From contig DFCS01000049.1 of NCBI GenBank assembly GCA_002367105.1, positions 5,309 through 69,308 on the forward strand: a stretch of 64,000 nt of DNA, read 5' to 3'. The stretch comes from Hungatella sp. UBA3048 (lineage in GTDB: Bacteria; Bacillota; Clostridia; Lachnospirales; Lachnospiraceae). The notes under the pieces were generated by a model. It made no database searches. It had not been told where the DNA came from and worked only from the letters and a program-made list of their open reading frames with translations. Position 1 is the stretch's first letter. Each line of letters starts with the position of its first letter. Below are positions 25,237-34,819 of the stretch, piece after piece. The position numbers were made by a program, and so were the translations under genes.

Positions 25237-27192
25237 ATGGAAAAATCACCTAGATACCACGCTTTGATCGTATGTATAAGTGCTGCCATACGTCTGGAAT
25301 TCCAATCCTATCTTCATTCCATATTAGGCAGATATATCTCTTTTGACACCATTGACCTGTACCAGGTCCATACACCCTCCCAGATCACAGGCTACCAATG
25401 CATCTTATTCTCCAGCGACCGCGTGCAAGATGAATTCCCCCTTCCGGTCCCTGCCGGTGTGGCCCAGTTTGTCTGCACCCGCACATTCAACCATGCCTTT
25501 CTGGATCAGATCATCCGCATCCCTCCGGGAGAAAGGGTCTATCTGGTCAACGATACCTTCGAATCCATTCCCATCCTTATCCAGCAGTTTCGGGATGCCG
25601 GAATCACCCAGTACCAGTTTATCCCCTATTATCCGGGCTGCGGTGAGTCTGATGAAACCATACAATACGCTGTGACTGTGGGGGAACCCCAGCTTGTGCC
25701 TGCTCATATAAAAAATGTCATTAACATTGGGAACCGTATCATAGACATTTCAACCATCAACGAATTGTGTGTCTGCTTCCATCTGCCGGCCAGCCTTTCC
25801 AACCAGATCACTCAGGGCTACATCAACCGCATCCTGCAAATCACCAAGCTGACCGAAACCCATTACAGTAATTACATTTTTTCCCACCAGCTCCTGCAGG
25901 CAGTCATTCAAAACCTGCCCGCAGGAATCTGCTTAATGTCCTCAGAGGGTGAGATCACCATGCTGAACCGGCAGTTTTCCCTGGATCTTGATACACCGGA
26001 AGCAAACGCCTGCGGAAAATCCATTTCCGCCCTGCTTCCTGACGTTTATTCCGGCCTTCCGTTCTGCCAGAGCACAGATTACCAGTTGGAAAGCAAAAGC
26101 GGGAACCCCTTGTCCATAAGTATCCTGGAGCTTTCGCTTCCCAACCACCCTCCTCTTTACCTGGTTACAAGCAAAAAAATACCCCTTACCCCGGAACAGG
26201 AAAAAGAGCTGCATGAAAGGCGGACGGACCATATGGAGGCCCGGCTGTTAAGCAATGGATTTTCAAATATACTGACCAATCAGGTTTTAGTAAAAAACAT
26301 GCTGGAATATGCCAGAAGACTGGCTCTCTATGACTTCCCTGTGCTGATCCAGGGAGAAAGCGGAACCCAGAAAAAGATGATCGCCGAAGCCATTCACCGG
26401 GCATCCAACCGAAGGCAGCAGCCCTTTGCCGTTCTTCCAGGTACAACCAGCCCCCATCTGGCCGGAATTCTCAGTTCCGCAGAGAAAGGCACCCTGCTCA
26501 TAGACCGGGCAGAGTACCTTTCTCTGGAAATGCAGGATTTCCTCATCGAGGTCCTTCAGCACGGCAGTCAGGAAAGCAGAGGCTTTCAGTCCCCTCCTTC
26601 TTCCAGCTTCCGAATAATAGCAACAGCCGGCCATGACCTTTATGAAGATGTCTTAAAGGGCACGTTCCGGGAAGAGCTGTTTTTCCTGCTGAACACAGCT
26701 TCCATCGATACTATCCCCTTGCGGGAACGCAGGAACGACATTCCTGTATTAATGGAACATTTCTTTCAAAACTTATTTCACGATTCCAACCTCCGCTTAA
26801 AGGATATCATTTCCCCCAGCCTGATGGAATTCTTATTAAGCTATGATTATCCCGGAAATGTTCAGGAGCTCCTAAACTTAACCCGTTTCTTTTTCACCAA
26901 CTATGCAGCCCATCCCCTGATTCTCTCCCAGCTTCCCTCCTACATCAGAAAGAGGCTGAAAAAGCCCCTGGCCAGGCAGAGTGCCGTTAAAAATTCCATT
27001 CTGTCCCTGATTGCCGCTTCTCCCCGTATAGGCCGCTCCGGCATAAAGGAAGCGCTCGCCAGGCGAGGAAACGATTTAAGCGAGGGAAAGCTGCGTTCCA
27101 TTTTAAAGGAGCTTTCCGACGAAGGCCTCATTAAAATAAACCGCACCAGGGGAGGGTGTGAGATCACAGAGCTGGGGATGACAGTGCTTTAA
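25237..27192 (+). CDS. Degenerate sigma-54-activator-like AAA+ regulator with winged-helix C-terminus
   Basis: 651 aa from the ATG at 25237 behind AGGAGG. The N-terminal about 200 residues are receiver/sensor-like, followed by a PAS-like segment (about 225-330, LPAGICLMSSEGEITMLNRQF). The AAA+ domain (about 350-570) resembles bacterial enhancer-binding proteins. However, Walker A reads GESGTQKKM instead of GxxGTGKE, the GAFTGA loop is deleted, and Walker B is LLIDRAEYL with Arg after the Asp. The C-terminus (about 582-651) is a winged helix rather than a Fis-type HTH. It therefore cannot contact sigma-54 in the usual way and may not hydrolyse ATP. Divergent from the peptide operon, so a likely regulator of it (inference). 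Confidence 0.8.
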   Translation: MEKSPRYHALIVCISAAIRLEFQSYLHSILGRYISFDTIDLYQVHTPSQITGYQCILFSSDRVQDEFPLPVPAGVAQFVCTRTFNHAFLDQIIRIPPGERVYLVNDTFESIPILIQQFRDAGITQYQFIPYYPGCGESDETIQYAVTVGEPQLVPAHIKNVINIGNRIIDISTINELCVCFHLPASLSNQITQGYINRILQITKLTETHYSNYIFSHQLLQAVIQNLPAGICLMSSEGEITMLNRQFSLDLDTPEANACGKSISALLPDVYSGLPFCQSTDYQLESKSGNPLSISILELSLPNHPPLYLVTSKKIPLTPEQEKELHERRTDHMEARLLSNGFSNILTNQVLVKNMLEYARRLALYDFPVLIQGESGTQKKMIAEAIHRASNRRQQPFAVLPGTTSPHLAGILSSAEKGTLLIDRAEYLSLEMQDFLIEVLQHGSQESRGFQSPPSSSFRIIATAGHDLYEDVLKGTFREELFFLLNTASIDTIPLRERRNDIPVLMEHFFQNLFHDSNLRLKDIISPSLMEFLLSYDYPGNVQELLNLTRFFFTNYAAHPLILSQLPSYIRKRLKKPLARQSAVKNSILSLIAASPRIGRSGIKEALARRGNDLSEGKLRSILKELSDEGLIKINRTRGGCEITELGMTVL

Positions 27193-27216
27193 ATGCTATT
27201 TCAAACCGGATCCGGG

Positions 27217-27963
27217 CTATGCATGATATTTCAGTTTTGTATCCACCAGAAAGTCAATGCCAAGCGCATCCGCTTCTCTTCTTATTTCTTTATTTTCACG
27301 ATCAAACAAGTCCGGATATTTAGATACCAGAGGCCGTTCCTTGCTGATCAGACGGTTCAGATGATGGTTTAAAACTCCATGAAGCTGTTCAGAATCCTTT
27401 GCAAGGATGGCATCCACCAATTCTCTATGCTGCTTTACAACCCCCGGTTCAATTCCGGAGTCCGCCATAGCCAGCATCTGGATTCTTCTGTAATGGCCGG
27501 AGTTTGCAGCCAGAATATCATTGCAGTATCCCTTGTTGGCTCCTTCATAAAAGATGGAATGAAAATACATATCCTCTGCCCGAAACGCCCGGATATCTTT
27601 TGTTTTTTCAAGCTGCTCCTGTCTTTCCAAAGACATCTCCAATGCGGTGATCGCTTTTAAATTGCATACCGCCATAAATTCCAGCATCACATTTTCTTCC
27701 ACGCAAATCCTCAGAAACCTCTCATTACGGACCTTATCATAATCAATCTTAGATATCATGGTCCCGCGCTGGGGAAGAAATGTAATGAGTCCCTCCTTGG
27801 AAAGGCTGATTAATGCATCCCTGACCGGAGTTCTTCCAACTTCATAGGACTCGCTGATGTCCTTGATGCTGAATATCATTCCAGGGCGCAGCTTCAAATC
27901 CAGTATATCGGATCTCAATACATCATAAATGGTATCTTCCTGGTTGTTTTCTATGACGCCCAT
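27217..27963 (-). CDS. GntR family transcriptional regulator (FCD/FadR-like)
   Basis: 248 aa. N-terminal GntR wHTH: VLRSDILDLKLRPGMIFSIKDISESYEVGRTPVRDALISLSKEGLI. C-terminal all-helical FCD-type ligand domain with His residues (FHSIFYEG, KQHRELVDAI, LNHHLNRLI) that usually bind a metal and carboxylic ligands. Starts behind ACAGGAGG. It sits 12 bp downstream of the HExxH gene in the hydantoinase operon and probably controls that operon. Confidence 0.92.
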   Translation of the reverse strand: MGVIENNQEDTIYDVLRSDILDLKLRPGMIFSIKDISESYEVGRTPVRDALISLSKEGLITFLPQRGTMISKIDYDKVRNERFLRICVEENVMLEFMAVCNLKAITALEMSLERQEQLEKTKDIRAFRAEDMYFHSIFYEGANKGYCNDILAANSGHYRRIQMLAMADSGIEPGVVKQHRELVDAILAKDSEQLHGVLNHHLNRLISKERPLVSKYPDLFDRENKEIRREADALGIDFLVDTKLKYHA

Positions 27964-27975
27964 GAATGCCTCCTG

Positions 27976-28656
27976 TTAATAGCTTAATACTTCCCTGTAC
28001 ATCTTCAGGGCTTCGTTTGAATTATAATTATAATACAAAAGAATATCAAGAGCAAATGGTGAATAAAGAAATCCATTAATTTTCTTGGAAAAATACATGC
28101 CGGCAATCTCAGACAAAGCCCTGACGGTTGATTTACTCTTGTAGCCGAACAGTTTCCACAGAATCACTTTTTCCCTTCTTGTATAAATTCCTTCCTCCTC
28201 TTCCTCCAGGAAATGAAAAATCTCATGTCCCAGGATCAGCCTTTCAATCTGTCCCATGGGAAACAGGCCTTCAAACAGGCCATTTTTCGCCGCCAGCTCT
28301 ATGGGTTCCTTCATGATCTGTATCTTGTCAGGTGGGGTAAAAAGAGCAAATAACACGCTGTCTGCTATCTGCCCACTGTCCGCGTACTCCACGTTTAATT
28401 TTAATTTTTCTGCCAGTTCCCAGGGATCCCAGGTTCCCAGACTGCTCATAACCTTATCTGCCATTTCATATCCGCAGCAGATCGCCTGTTCAATCATTCT
28501 CTTTTTTTCCGATTCGCTGACTTTGTCGCGCAGGATATCCCTGGAGAATGCATACATTCCCCAGGACAGATCATCCACCTGCGCAAGGCTTTCTGCCATT
28601 TCCCGCAATATCATCTCCGTCATAACCGTCTCCATACATTTAATTCTGTTTAACAT
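27976..28656 (-). CDS. Putative HExxH zinc metallopeptidase-like protein
   Basis: About 226 aa. I chose the ATG at 28656, with GGAG only 3 nt upstream. ATG 28635 and TTG 28668 are alternatives. The motif ILGHEIFHFLEEEEEG (HExxH) near residue 145 and a downstream SEIAGMYFSKKI segment look like the ImmA/IrrE or gluzincin type of small metallopeptidase. No membrane segment. Its 5' end overlaps the hydantoinase gene, so the two are translationally linked. I do not recognise a named family. Confidence 0.65.
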   Translation of the reverse strand: MLNRIKCMETVMTEMILREMAESLAQVDDLSWGMYAFSRDILRDKVSESEKKRMIEQAICCGYEMADKVMSSLGTWDPWELAEKLKLNVEYADSGQIADSVLFALFTPPDKIQIMKEPIELAAKNGLFEGLFPMGQIERLILGHEIFHFLEEEEEGIYTRREKVILWKLFGYKSKSTVRALSEIAGMYFSKKINGFLYSPFALDILLYYNYNSNEALKMYREVLSY

Positions 28657-30769
28657 TGGCTCCAACAATCATAATTTCTTCATCTGGCTCCAAAGATGAT
28701 ACCTCCAGATCGATTAAAAGTTCCAGCTGTTCAAAATCCTGGGCAGCAAAATCCGTGACCCGGGCACCCATACAAATGTAATAATCCGGCCTTATAATCA
28801 GGTCCGTCTGGTAAACAGCCATATCATCCCAAAGCTGTTTTAACGCTTCCAGATAACCTGCCGCTTTGACCTTCCGGCACATACCTCTTCCTCTCTGTAC
28901 CTTAATAAAGCCCTTTTTATCAACGATACGTATGGCACCGGGAGAGTCGTCCTCCACCTTCTCCCCATAGATATAGAAGTAATCCGAACTTGCCAGAAGC
29001 TTTGTTTCCTTATCTGCAATCCGCATATCCCGGGCAGCCAGATGCCTGGCTTCCGTTTCATCACATTCCTTTAAAAGATCCGCGGTTTTAACCTCTGTGG
29101 ATCCGGTTGCAATCGCCGTTACCTTGGAGGTCTGAGGATCAATCTCAATGTGGATTTCTACTGATTCTGCGGTCGCTCCGGACTCAATGGCCTTGTTTAA
29201 GGCTTCATTCTTAATGGCACGGATATCTTCCTTAGATGGAGTGGGCATTATGCGTTCCACCACATCCCGCACCATGGAAAGAGCAACACCGATGGAAGAA
29301 ATAACCTCTGCATTTTCCGGTATGGAATATTTAACACCCATCTTTTCACTAAAATAGATAATCAGGGAAGCAGCTCCTCCGCCTACGCCAACCAGGGAAA
29401 TCTGATCCTTTTCCAGCTTATATTTCTCCGCCAGTTCCAGTATAACCGGTTCAATCTTTGCATAGGCCTTTTCCATGATCTGCTTTGCAATATCATCCAC
29501 CGTGGTGCCGCAGTAATCAGCTAAAGCCGCCATGGCTTTTCTGGCAGATTCTGCATTTCCGTAAGAAAAATGCTCCGGCTTTACCAGCCCCAGCACATTG
29601 GCCGCGCAGGAATTGGTAAGCGTAACCGCAGAGCCGTCCTCCAGCCGGATCCGGACATAATCGGAAGGATCACCGGGTTTTGGGGAAAAGAACTCCACCT
29701 TTGGCCCTTTAATTTTAGCTGGGTCCGTAAACACGGAATAATCCAGTCCTGCAATATGAGCAGAACGGGGGCCTACATCCAGAACCCCCTGCTTATTCGC
29801 CCGAACCATGGATCCTCCTGCCACGCCTAAAACCCGAACATCAAGGGAGGAGATATAGGTAGGATGGCCGCCGACAATGGAATAATCAATGGCAGGGCGG
29901 CCATTTTTAATGACGCCGATGTTGGTAGTGGTTCCTCCCACCTCAAAATAAACGCCGTTGGATGCACGAAGGTACATGAGTGACCCCATAACGGATGCTG
30001 CAGGCCCTGACAGCATGGTCAGAACAGGGCGTTTCTTCATTTCTGAGATTTCCATTACCCCGCCGTCGCCTCTCATTATCATCAGCGGCACATATACCCC
30101 GGCTTCTCTTACGGAATCCTCTGTAGAATTGGCCGTATCTAACATCTTTGGAAGGATGGAGGCATTGATGGCAGCGGTTCTTGTCCGTCTGGTAAGCCCG
30201 TAAAGCTTGGTAATATCGGAGGCCATGGTAGTGGGAATGCCTCTTTCGCTGGCCGCCTCGTAGACCTCCTGCTCCGGCCCGCCGTCGTCTACACCAAAAG
30301 CCATGGAAGAAACAAATACCTCTGCTCCAGCTTTCTGCATCTCGCCAATGGTTTTCTCCACGACGGACTTATCCATTTTTTTAATATTCAGAAAATCATT
30401 GATAATTTTGATTTTCTTATGATTTCCCAGATCAATATCCGCCAGCCTTGCCTGCTTTTTTGCAAGGATTCCTTCCAGACCGCCCTTTGCCATGCCGATT
30501 ACGCCCACTGCAGCCACATCCCCTTCGATCAGTGCATTGGTAGCCTGTGTTGTAGAGTGGGCGACGAATACTACATCTTCCGGGCTGATTTGATTTTCGC
30601 GCAGACAATTCCGGAAGGACTTAACCACCCCTGCCGCAACGCCTCTGGGATCGTCATGGGTTGTCTTCACTGAGGACTTTCCAATAATTTCATGGGTGGC
30701 ATTATCAATGGCAACCGCCTTTGTATGAGTGCCTCCCACATCGATGCCCATTCTTACTGATCTTCCCAT
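28640..30769 (-). CDS. Hydantoinase/oxoprolinase family protein (HyuA-like)
   Basis: 709 aa from the ATG at 30769, which has AAAGGA at good distance. The N-terminal ATPase-type fold MGIDVGGTHTKAVAID is followed by the hydantoinase A core FEVGGTTTNIGVIKNG and SGPAASVMGSLMY, with GVGGGAASLI near residue 480. HyuA proteins carry out ATP-dependent opening of hydantoin-type or 5-oxoproline rings, normally with a HyuB subunit. No HyuB gene is next to it. It is partnered instead with a transporter upstream and an HExxH protein downstream. Confidence 0.9.
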   Translation of the reverse strand: MGRSVRMGIDVGGTHTKAVAIDNATHEIIGKSSVKTTHDDPRGVAAGVVKSFRNCLRENQISPEDVVFVAHSTTQATNALIEGDVAAVGVIGMAKGGLEGILAKKQARLADIDLGNHKKIKIINDFLNIKKMDKSVVEKTIGEMQKAGAEVFVSSMAFGVDDGGPEQEVYEAASERGIPTTMASDITKLYGLTRRTRTAAINASILPKMLDTANSTEDSVREAGVYVPLMIMRGDGGVMEISEMKKRPVLTMLSGPAASVMGSLMYLRASNGVYFEVGGTTTNIGVIKNGRPAIDYSIVGGHPTYISSLDVRVLGVAGGSMVRANKQGVLDVGPRSAHIAGLDYSVFTDPAKIKGPKVEFFSPKPGDPSDYVRIRLEDGSAVTLTNSCAANVLGLVKPEHFSYGNAESARKAMAALADYCGTTVDDIAKQIMEKAYAKIEPVILELAEKYKLEKDQISLVGVGGGAASLIIYFSEKMGVKYSIPENAEVISSIGVALSMVRDVVERIMPTPSKEDIRAIKNEALNKAIESGATAESVEIHIEIDPQTSKVTAIATGSTEVKTADLLKECDETEARHLAARDMRIADKETKLLASSDYFYIYGEKVEDDSPGAIRIVDKKGFIKVQRGRGMCRKVKAAGYLEALKQLWDDMAVYQTDLIIRPDYYICMGARVTDFAAQDFEQLELLIDLEVSSLEPDEEIMIVGANVKQN

Positions 30770-30790
30770 TATGACCATTCCTTTCTAAAG

Positions 30791-30821
30791 AGGAAACTGG
30801 CAGTATTCCCTGCCAGTTCCG
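30791..30821 (-). promoter_or_regulatory. Intercistronic hairpin between transporter and hyuA-like gene
   Basis: GGAACTGGCAG and CTGCCAGTTTCC form an 11-bp stem in the 70-bp gap. It probably stabilises or partly terminates the message. Confidence 0.55.
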
Positions 30822-30839
30822 TATTTATTTCATATGATA

Positions 30840-32183
30840 TTACATTAAACCGCCGTAAAGGACAAAGGCAAGAATACAGCAGATAAAGCCGACGATCCAC
30901 CCTGTTGGTATGGACATCTTCATATAATCTTTTGTCGAAACCTTTGTATATCCAAAGCCCCAGGCTACCCAGGACTGGGTGATATCCAGATGCTGCGGTG
31001 CAATGGTTGTGATAGCAAACAGAGGATATAAGAATGCAACAGGTGCGTCCGGAAGTGCGGCAATGACAACCGCCAGAATCGCAGTTCCGCATCCGACAAG
31101 GTTCAAAGGACCTCTAAAGAAGCCCAGAGGAGTCAGGATTGCAAAAATAAGAGCAAGGATCAAAGCGCTCCTCGGAACAAAGCCTCCCAGAATCGCAGTA
31201 AAATACGGTGCGGCATATGCAGCAGCGTTGTTGAACATGGACAGAGTAAGCAAAAAGCCGATCATAGGAGCAACATCAATGGAACCATCGGTAAACAGCT
31301 TGGCAAAAAGCCGGCAGATATCGGAATAAGTTCCTTTCAGCTTTCCAGTTGTTATAAGTGCATAAATACCGGCAAGGCAGAATCCAAGGATGATCGGGAT
31401 CCGAAAGATTACAACGCCCAAAACCGGAAGAATGACGGAAATCCAGGAAATAGCCGGGGCATTATCGCTTACGGTAAAAGATTTTGCCGCCCAGGCATGA
31501 GCCGCTTTTTTGCTCATGAAAAGGTTAGCTACGATCAGCACCACCACCAGCGCAACTACCATGCAGATAACTCCCATCTGGAAATAGTCATTGTAAGTAT
31601 AGTTTTCCGCGGCAGGGTTAAAGCCTGCATAAATCGTCTGATACTGTTTGAAGTTTACAATATTGCCAAAGATACCGGCCATAATGGAACCCATAAAGCT
31701 GAACATGGCAACAGGTGCCGGTACGCCCAGTGACAGCATGATCGGAAGCACAATAACCGCTATGGAGATTACAGGACCAATCCCTGTCATAGACATAAAG
31801 ATAATTGCTGTAACGATACATAACAATCCCATGGTGATCCTCGGTTTATCTCCGCCCAGCTCAACAACCTTACGGATAAGTGTTGATGCAATTCCCGTTT
31901 CTACCAGAACTCTGCCGAAGAATGCTCCGAAGAATACGTTGACCAGGATAGACTTTGCATATCCGGCCGGACCATCCGCATAAACGTAGGTCAGTACATC
32001 AATAAACGACTTGCCTTCCATAGCGGAATTGGGTGAAATGGAATTTCCCAACAACGCAAGCGCTGTCCAGAAAGTTGCCATGACTGCAAATCCCACCATG
32101 AGGTTTAGCCCTTTTACACAATACCATACCATGCCCAGGAAAGACAGAATCATGATAATGCCGATGAAAACATTGACGTTCAT
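30840..32183 (-). CDS. IT-superfamily (CitMHS/GntP-like) membrane transporter
   Basis: 447 aa, about eleven hydrophobic segments with two similar halves separated near residue 230. Segments such as SMTGIGPVISIAVIVLPIMLSLGVP and FFRGPLNLVGCGTAI are typical of ion-transporter superfamily carriers for organic acids. First gene of the hydantoinase operon, so the carrier may import the ring compound or export a carboxylate product (inference). Start preceded by AAAGGAGG. Confidence 0.8.
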   Translation of the reverse strand: MNVNVFIGIIMILSFLGMVWYCVKGLNLMVGFAVMATFWTALALLGNSISPNSAMEGKSFIDVLTYVYADGPAGYAKSILVNVFFGAFFGRVLVETGIASTLIRKVVELGGDKPRITMGLLCIVTAIIFMSMTGIGPVISIAVIVLPIMLSLGVPAPVAMFSFMGSIMAGIFGNIVNFKQYQTIYAGFNPAAENYTYNDYFQMGVICMVVALVVVLIVANLFMSKKAAHAWAAKSFTVSDNAPAISWISVILPVLGVVIFRIPIILGFCLAGIYALITTGKLKGTYSDICRLFAKLFTDGSIDVAPMIGFLLTLSMFNNAAAYAAPYFTAILGGFVPRSALILALIFAILTPLGFFRGPLNLVGCGTAILAVVIAALPDAPVAFLYPLFAITTIAPQHLDITQSWVAWGFGYTKVSTKDYMKMSIPTGWIVGFICCILAFVLYGGLM

Positions 32184-32665
32184 ATGAACCCTCCTTTAAA
32201 AAATAAAGTTTATAGAAACCTGCAGAAAGCCATATAAGCTTTCCGCCACCCCTTAAGCGGCAGTAAACTGCCGTTTATACTAATATATTAGTACTAAAAT
32301 ATTAGATTGTATACAGGGATATTCCCAGTTTTTCCGTCATATTTTTAGTCATTATTTACAAAATATTATGATTTAGTTCTAATTTATTTTGCATTTTCAC
32401 TACGTCGAAAACGCAATAATAATGTCGGATTTTAAGCTAATATATTAGTTTTCTTTGCTCTCAAACTGTGTTTTTCTTTTTGCGGCAATCATTTAAAAAA
32501 TTTCTTTTTTTCCTTACTATTTTTCCAATTTAACTTAGTTTCAAATGGATTTGTTTCATATTATTTATCCTTAACTTAACTTTAGAATTTATTCCTTTTT
32601 ATCGTTGACACCCAAAAGTCATTTCCGTATAATTCAAGAAATTGTTCACCTGACCAAAAGGAGGA
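32184..32665. promoter_or_regulatory. Divergent control region with three TetR-type palindromes
   Basis: Perfect palindrome TACTAATATATTAGTA (32278-32293), an overlapping weaker copy TACTAAAATATTAG (32292-32305) and CTAATATATTAG (32437-32448). CGGCAGTAAACTGCCG (32258-32273) is another inverted repeat. The region separates the transporter/hydantoinase operon from the TetR/nucleoside ABC operon. The CTAATATATTAG elements are the likely TetR operators. Confidence 0.65.
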
Positions 32666-32671
32666 ATGCTT

Positions 32672-33292
32672 ATGAAAACAAATTTTCAGGAATCAAAGGA
32701 ACGCCGGGGACCTTCCACCGAAGACCGGATACTGGATGCCACGCTTGATATCATTCAGGAGAAAACCATAGGCGGACTCAGAATGAGACAGATTGCAGAA
32801 AGAGCTGATGTATTTCAATCCAATATCCAATACTACTTCATCAGCAAAAAGGATCTTCTCCTTGCTGTTCAGAAAAAGGTTCTAAACCACTACCGTGAAA
32901 TCCGTCAGCATTCCATAAGCCTTCTAAATGCAGAATCCCAGTTGTCTCTTGAAGATCACTTAGGTGTTTTCATAAATCAAAAGATACACACCATTCGAAG
33001 AGAAAAGAAATATGATATTGCAGAGCTGGATTTCTGGAACCAGTCACGCCTGGAACCGGACATGCACAGGGAATTCTGCCGTTCCTACGAAGGCTGGCGC
33101 CAGGAAGTTCGTGATATGATCGGAAATTTTGCACCGGAGATGCCTCTCATAAAACAGAATCTGCTTTCAGGCATTACCGTCTCCCTGCTGGAGGGCGCAG
33201 CGGTCCAGTTTCTGGCAGATAAGCAGGCATTTGACCTGGATTTGTATTTTGTATACTGCAAGGAAATCCTGATAAAGGAAATAAAAGGTTAG
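32672..33292 (+). CDS. TetR/AcrR family transcriptional regulator
   Basis: 206 aa from ATG 32672 (AGGAGG 8 nt upstream; ATG 32666 is too close). N-terminal HTH: RILDATLDIIQEKTIGGLRMRQIAERADVFQSNIQYYFISKKDLL. The C-terminal helical ligand domain is of BetI-like length. The stop lies 9 bp before the ABC ATPase gene, so it is the first gene of the nucleoside transporter operon. It probably autoregulates through the palindromes upstream and may also control the divergent operon. Confidence 0.93.
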   Translation: MKTNFQESKERRGPSTEDRILDATLDIIQEKTIGGLRMRQIAERADVFQSNIQYYFISKKDLLLAVQKKVLNHYREIRQHSISLLNAESQLSLEDHLGVFINQKIHTIRREKKYDIAELDFWNQSRLEPDMHREFCRSYEGWRQEVRDMIGNFAPEMPLIKQNLLSGITVSLLEGAAVQFLADKQAFDLDLYFVYCKEILIKEIKG

Positions 33293-33301
33293 GAGGACTC
33301 C

Positions 33302-34816
33302 ATGAAAGAATTGCTGAAAATGGAACATATCACAAAGCATTTTGGTGAAGTATATGCAAATCGTGACATCAATCTCTCGGTACAGGAAGGAGAGGTACAT
33401 ACCCTGTTAGGCGAAAACGGGGCAGGAAAAAGCACCCTGATGAATATTCTCATCGGTCTGTACCAGCCTACCGGCGGAGAAATTTATCTCCGCGGAAAGA
33501 AGGTAAAAATCGAATCCCCCAAGGCCGCTGTCCGCCTGGGAATCGGTATGGTACATCAGCATTTCATGCTGGTGGAGGCCATGACTGTCTTTGAGAATAT
33601 TATTTTAGGCAGTAAAAAGGATTCTTCCATATTTATTGATAAGGAACTTCTGAAAAAGGATATTCTTGAACTGGCTGGTAAATATGGTTTGGATGTGGAG
33701 CTGGACAAGACTGTTACAGAAATTTCCGTTGGAGCCCAGCAAAGGGTAGAAATTCTAAAAGCACTGTACCGCGGGGCGGAAATTCTCATCCTGGACGAGC
33801 CTACAGCCGTACTCACTGACATGGAAGTGGAAGGCCTCTTTGCCATCATCCGAAAGCTGACAGGAGAAAACAAATCTGTTATCTTTATTTCCCATAAAAT
33901 GCGTGAGGTACTTGCCATCAGTGACCGCATCACCATACTCCGGGCAGGAGAAACAGTTACCACTCTGGACAAGGATAAGACGGACGGAATTCAGCTGGCG
34001 AACCTGATGATCGGGCGGGAAATGGTTCCAAGCAACTACCGGAAGGTCACAGTCCCCGGGGCTTTTGTACTGGACTTAGAGCATGTGGATTACCAGAAAA
34101 TGCACAAGCACAGCGGTTTAAATGACGTTAGCCTTACCGTAAAAAAGGGGGAGGTTCTGGGAATTGCCGGCGTAGACGGGAACGGCCAATCCCAGCTGGC
34201 TCAGCTGGCTGCCGGTATCATATCACCGGATGCCGGTACTGTATCGTTAAAAGCAGACCGGATTTCAAAATTTGTTCCTAACGGATTTATCCTTTCCCAT
34301 GTTTCCCACGTTCCGGAAGACCGGAACAAAATGGGACTGGTCGGCAATATGACAGTACGGGAAAACCTGGTATTAAAGGCCACGGAGGAAAAGCGCTTCT
34401 CCTATGGCCGCGGCGCACTGTTAAAAAGTAAATCCATCACAGCATTCGCTCTTTCCATGCAGAAAAAGAATGACATTCGCTGTGCTTCCATTGAACAGGA
34501 GGTCCGCAACCTGTCAGGCGGAAACCAGCAGAAAATCATTCTGGCAAGAGAACTGGAAAATGATCCGGAACTTCTGGTAGCGGTCCATCCCACCAGAGGC
34601 CTGGATATCGGGGCTGCCAGATATGTTCACGATACCATGATCGCCGCCAGAGACAAAGGCTGCGGCATCCTCTTAATCAGTGCGGACTTTGACGAGATCT
34701 TAAATCTTTCCGACCGGATCATTGTCATGTTTGAAGGCCAGGTTATGGGTATTTATTCCGGAGACAACCCGCCCATCGAAGAAATCTCACTGGCCATGGC
34801 CGGAAAGGGGAACTAG
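33302..34816 (+). CDS. Nucleoside-type ABC transporter ATP-binding protein (tandem ATPase)
   Basis: 504 aa with two ABC domains. The first has Walker A GENGAGKST (about residue 38), signature SVGAQQRVEILKAL and Walker B LILDEPTAVLTD. The second has a degenerate Walker A (GVDGNGQSQ), signature LSGGNQQKIILAREL and VAVHPTRGLD. This duplicated, asymmetric form is typical of the RbsA/YufO class that serves BMP-dependent nucleoside or purine importers. Start behind TTAGGAGG. Confidence 0.95.
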   Translation: MKELLKMEHITKHFGEVYANRDINLSVQEGEVHTLLGENGAGKSTLMNILIGLYQPTGGEIYLRGKKVKIESPKAAVRLGIGMVHQHFMLVEAMTVFENIILGSKKDSSIFIDKELLKKDILELAGKYGLDVELDKTVTEISVGAQQRVEILKALYRGAEILILDEPTAVLTDMEVEGLFAIIRKLTGENKSVIFISHKMREVLAISDRITILRAGETVTTLDKDKTDGIQLANLMIGREMVPSNYRKVTVPGAFVLDLEHVDYQKMHKHSGLNDVSLTVKKGEVLGIAGVDGNGQSQLAQLAAGIISPDAGTVSLKADRISKFVPNGFILSHVSHVPEDRNKMGLVGNMTVRENLVLKATEEKRFSYGRGALLKSKSITAFALSMQKKNDIRCASIEQEVRNLSGGNQQKIILARELENDPELLVAVHPTRGLDIGAARYVHDTMIAARDKGCGILLISADFDEILNLSDRIIVMFEGQVMGIYSGDNPPIEEISLAMAGKGN

Positions 34817-34819
34817 GAT

